From assembly GCF_042427615.1 (NCBI RefSeq), contig NZ_JBHMEZ010000012.1, forward strand, positions 124,001 to 188,000: DNA of 64,000 nt, read 5' to 3'. Source of the DNA: Formosa undariae. Its GTDB lineage: Bacteria; Bacteroidota; Bacteroidia; Flavobacteriales; Flavobacteriaceae. Position 1 is the stretch's first letter; each line of letters opens with the position of its first letter. A program made the translations under genes and the position numbers. Below the pieces are notes generated by a model. It made no database searches. It was not told the DNA's origin and was given only the letters and a program-made list of their open reading frames with translations. This document shows, in pieces, positions 62,413 to 64,000 of this stretch.

Positions 62413-63453
62413 TTATTTTATATATTGAATTCCCTGAACCGACTCGACATTAACACTATCAAAAAAGCCTTGTTCATTCATCCATTTATCACTGTAAATT
62501 TTACTCATATAACGCGAACCGTGATCAGGAAAAATCACGACTACAACATCGTTTTTAGAGAATTTTTTAACTTTACCTAATTGTAATATCGCTTGCATCG
62601 CTGCTCCGGATGTATATCCTACAAACAAGCCTTCGCTCTTAGCAATTTGTCTTGCTGTATGTGCGCTTTCTTCGTCTGTTACTTTTACAAACTCATCAAT
62701 AATATCAAAATCCGTTGCTGTTGGTATTAAGTTTTTCCCCAAACCTTCGATACGATACGGATAAATTTCCTTTTCATCGAACACTTTTGTTTCATGAAAT
62801 TTTTTCAATACCGATCCAAAAGCATCTACACCTACAATTTTTATATTTGGATTCTGTTCTTTTAAATACTTTGCTGTTCCCGAAATGGTTCCTCCTGTAC
62901 CACTACAAGCCACTAAATGCGTAATCTTTCCTTCGGTTTGTTTCCAAATTTCGGGTCCGGTTGATAAATAATGTGCATCAATATTTAATTGATTAAAATA
63001 CTGATTTATGTAAACAGATCCTTTAATTTCCTCATGCAATCGTTTAGCAACCTCGTAATACGATCTTGGGTCGTCTGCACTTACATTTGCTGGGCAAACA
63101 TAAACTTTAGCTCCCATTGTTTTTAGCATATCAATCTTATCTGCCGAAGATTTAGAACTCACTGCTAAAATACAATCATATCCTTTAATAATACTAACCA
63201 TAGCAATACTAAATCCTGTATTACCTGAAGTTGTTTCTATAATGGTGTCACCAGGTTTTAATAAACCTTGCTTTTCGGCTTGCTCTATAATATAAAGTGC
63301 AATTCTATCTTTAGAAGAATGACCCGGATTAAAAGCTTCTACTTTTGCATAAAAATCACCATTAATTTGAGACGTAATTTTATTTAGTTTGATTAAAGGA
63401 GTATTTCCAACTAAATCCAATACGTTATCAAAAACTTGATTTTTATGTTCCAT
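62413..63453 (-). CDS. Cysteine synthase / cystathionine beta-synthase family PLP enzyme (possible cysteate synthase)
   Basis: A 346-residue fold-type II PLP enzyme. The PLP lysine is K48 in NPGHSSKDR, where most family members have NPxxSVKD. The TSGNTG loop is at 72-77 and GTGGTISG near 190-197. The C-terminal FPDHGSRYMSKIY segment is common in Bacteroidota members. It makes a C-S or C-SO3 bond by replacing a leaving group on serine. Sulfide with O-acetylserine is the default guess; sulfite with O-phosphoserine, giving cysteate, is suggested by the next gene. A -7 element TATTTTTG lies at 63512-63505. Confidence 0.85.
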   Translation of the reverse strand: MEHKNQVFDNVLDLVGNTPLIKLNKITSQINGDFYAKVEAFNPGHSSKDRIALYIIEQAEKQGLLKPGDTIIETTSGNTGFSIAMVSIIKGYDCILAVSSKSSADKIDMLKTMGAKVYVCPANVSADDPRSYYEVAKRLHEEIKGSVYINQYFNQLNIDAHYLSTGPEIWKQTEGKITHLVACSGTGGTISGTAKYLKEQNPNIKIVGVDAFGSVLKKFHETKVFDEKEIYPYRIEGLGKNLIPTATDFDIIDEFVKVTDEESAHTARQIAKSEGLFVGYTSGAAMQAILQLGKVKKFSKNDVVVVIFPDHGSRYMSKIYSDKWMNEQGFFDSVNVESVQGIQYIK

Positions 63454-63504
63454 ATATACTATTTAAAAGCTACTTTCTAATTGAATAAAATAACTAAAAC
63501 CTGA

Positions 63505-63512
63505 CAAAAATA
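63505..63512 (-). promoter_or_regulatory. -7 promoter element of the cysteine synthase-like gene
   Basis: TATTTTTG on the minus strand is an exact match, 51 bases upstream of the start at 63453. It lies between this gene and the S9 peptidase stop. Confidence 0.45.
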
Positions 63513-63527
63513 AGCATTTTTTTTTAC

Positions 63528-64000
63528 TTATGAGGTAATCCCTTCCAATTCCAACAGAAACACATATTCTAACGCCACTTCTTTTAAACTTTCGAATCGG
63601 CCTGAAGCCCCTCCATGCCCTGCTTCCATATCTGTTTGAAACAGCAATAAATTAGCATCTGTTTTAACGTCTCTTAACTTAGCTACCCATTTTGCAGGTT
63701 CCCAATATTGTACTTGAGAATCGTGCAATCCTGTGGTGACTAACATGTTTGGATAGGCTTGTGCTTTTACATTATCGTAAGGCGAATACGATTTCATATA
63801 ATTATAATAGTCTTCTTCATTTGGATTTCCCCACTCGTCATATTCTCCAGTCGTTAACGGAATGGTGTCATCTAACATCGTCGTTACCACATCTACAAAA
63901 GGAACGGCTGCCAAAACACCGTGATACAATTCTGGATTCATATTAACAATTGCTCCCATTAATAAACCTCCAGCAGAGCCACCATAGGCATACATATGTC
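63528..64000 (-). CDS. S9 family prolyl oligopeptidase, C-terminal part (cut by window edge)
   Basis: The open frame continues to base 64000 and is the C-terminal end of an oligopeptidase B-like S9 peptidase. The nucleophile Ser lies in GGSAGG seven residues after the first in-window Met. The catalytic His is in EAGHGGASGR, and the Asp follows from the GLHDSQV segment. The family hydrolyses short peptides after basic residues or proline. The N-terminal propeller and most of the gene are outside the window, so the true start is unknown. Confidence 0.88.
   Translation of the reverse strand, partial: HMYAYGGSAGGLLMGAIVNMNPELYHGVLAAVPFVDVVTTMLDDTIPLTTGEYDEWGNPNEEDYYNYMKSYSPYDNVKAQAYPNMLVTTGLHDSQVQYWEPAKWVAKLRDVKTDANLLLFQTDMEAGHGGASGRFESLKEVALEYVFLLELEGITS

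Overview
This window comes from the chromosome of a marine-type Flavobacteriaceae bacterium (phylum Bacteroidota); the genus is not resolved. The evidence is an AT-rich sequence with dense genes, few purine-rich ribosome binding sites, and many upstream regions carrying the Bacteroidota -7 promoter element TAnnTTTG, sometimes with a -33 TTG. Marker genes agree: a fused lpxC-fabZ, a PorX response regulator with a PglZ domain, DUF3822, DUF3667 and DUF4834 proteins, a monofunctional proline dehydrogenase, TonB-dependent receptor architecture with a carboxypeptidase-like N-terminal domain, and many lipoproteins. I see no transposase, integrase, phage gene, tRNA, rRNA or CRISPR array. It reads as core genome.

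Layout. 1-5176 (minus): the start of a VWA-domain membrane protein, fabG, an M16 lipoprotein peptidase and sucD. 5287-10019 (minus): a lipid A block, in transcription order lpxD, lpxC-fabZ, lpxA, efp and a second lpxD-like gene. 10044-18708: an HD phosphohydrolase, porX, tsaE, a 47-codon secreted peptide overlapping a membrane protein gene, an alanine dehydrogenase family protein, proline dehydrogenase and aroB. 18726-28152: an Lrp/AsnC regulator, an M14 peptidase and a divergent XRE regulator sharing an operator-rich gap, then parE, a small membrane protein and parC, then ychF. 28564-34986: a TonB receptor, a ferredoxin and divergent luxC-like acyl-CoA reductase, serC and serA. 35303-43079: a RecD-like helicase, a membrane protein, DUF3822, rsmD, RNase P RNA (minus), dnaX, a lipoprotein and miaE.

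43096-53090: cysteine desulfurase, an acidic repeat lipoprotein, bcp, nth, an ECF sigma factor followed by a 46-residue small protein, uvrA, DUF3667, a Nudix hydrolase, and a secreted N/S/T/R-rich protein behind a near-perfect sigma-54 promoter. 53160-58636 (minus): a surface polysaccharide group (DUF4834, YfhO-type, glycosyltransferase, flippase). 58749-64000: an outer-membrane beta-barrel protein, a GNAT-like protein, an alpha-oxoamine synthase next to a cysteine synthase-like enzyme, and the 3' part of an S9 peptidase gene.

The most interesting points are: the oxoamine synthase and cysteine synthase-like pair, which may be a sulfonolipid (capnine) module fed by SerA/SerC; the sigma-54 promoter at 51989-52005; the palindrome array at 20453-20751; the alanine dehydrogenase family protein with Gln at the usual catalytic His position; an endonuclease III with no iron-sulfur cysteines; a DnaX with no zinc module; two short genes at 13589-13732 and 46416-46556; and -7 elements only 4-5 nt from a start codon, suggesting leaderless mRNAs.
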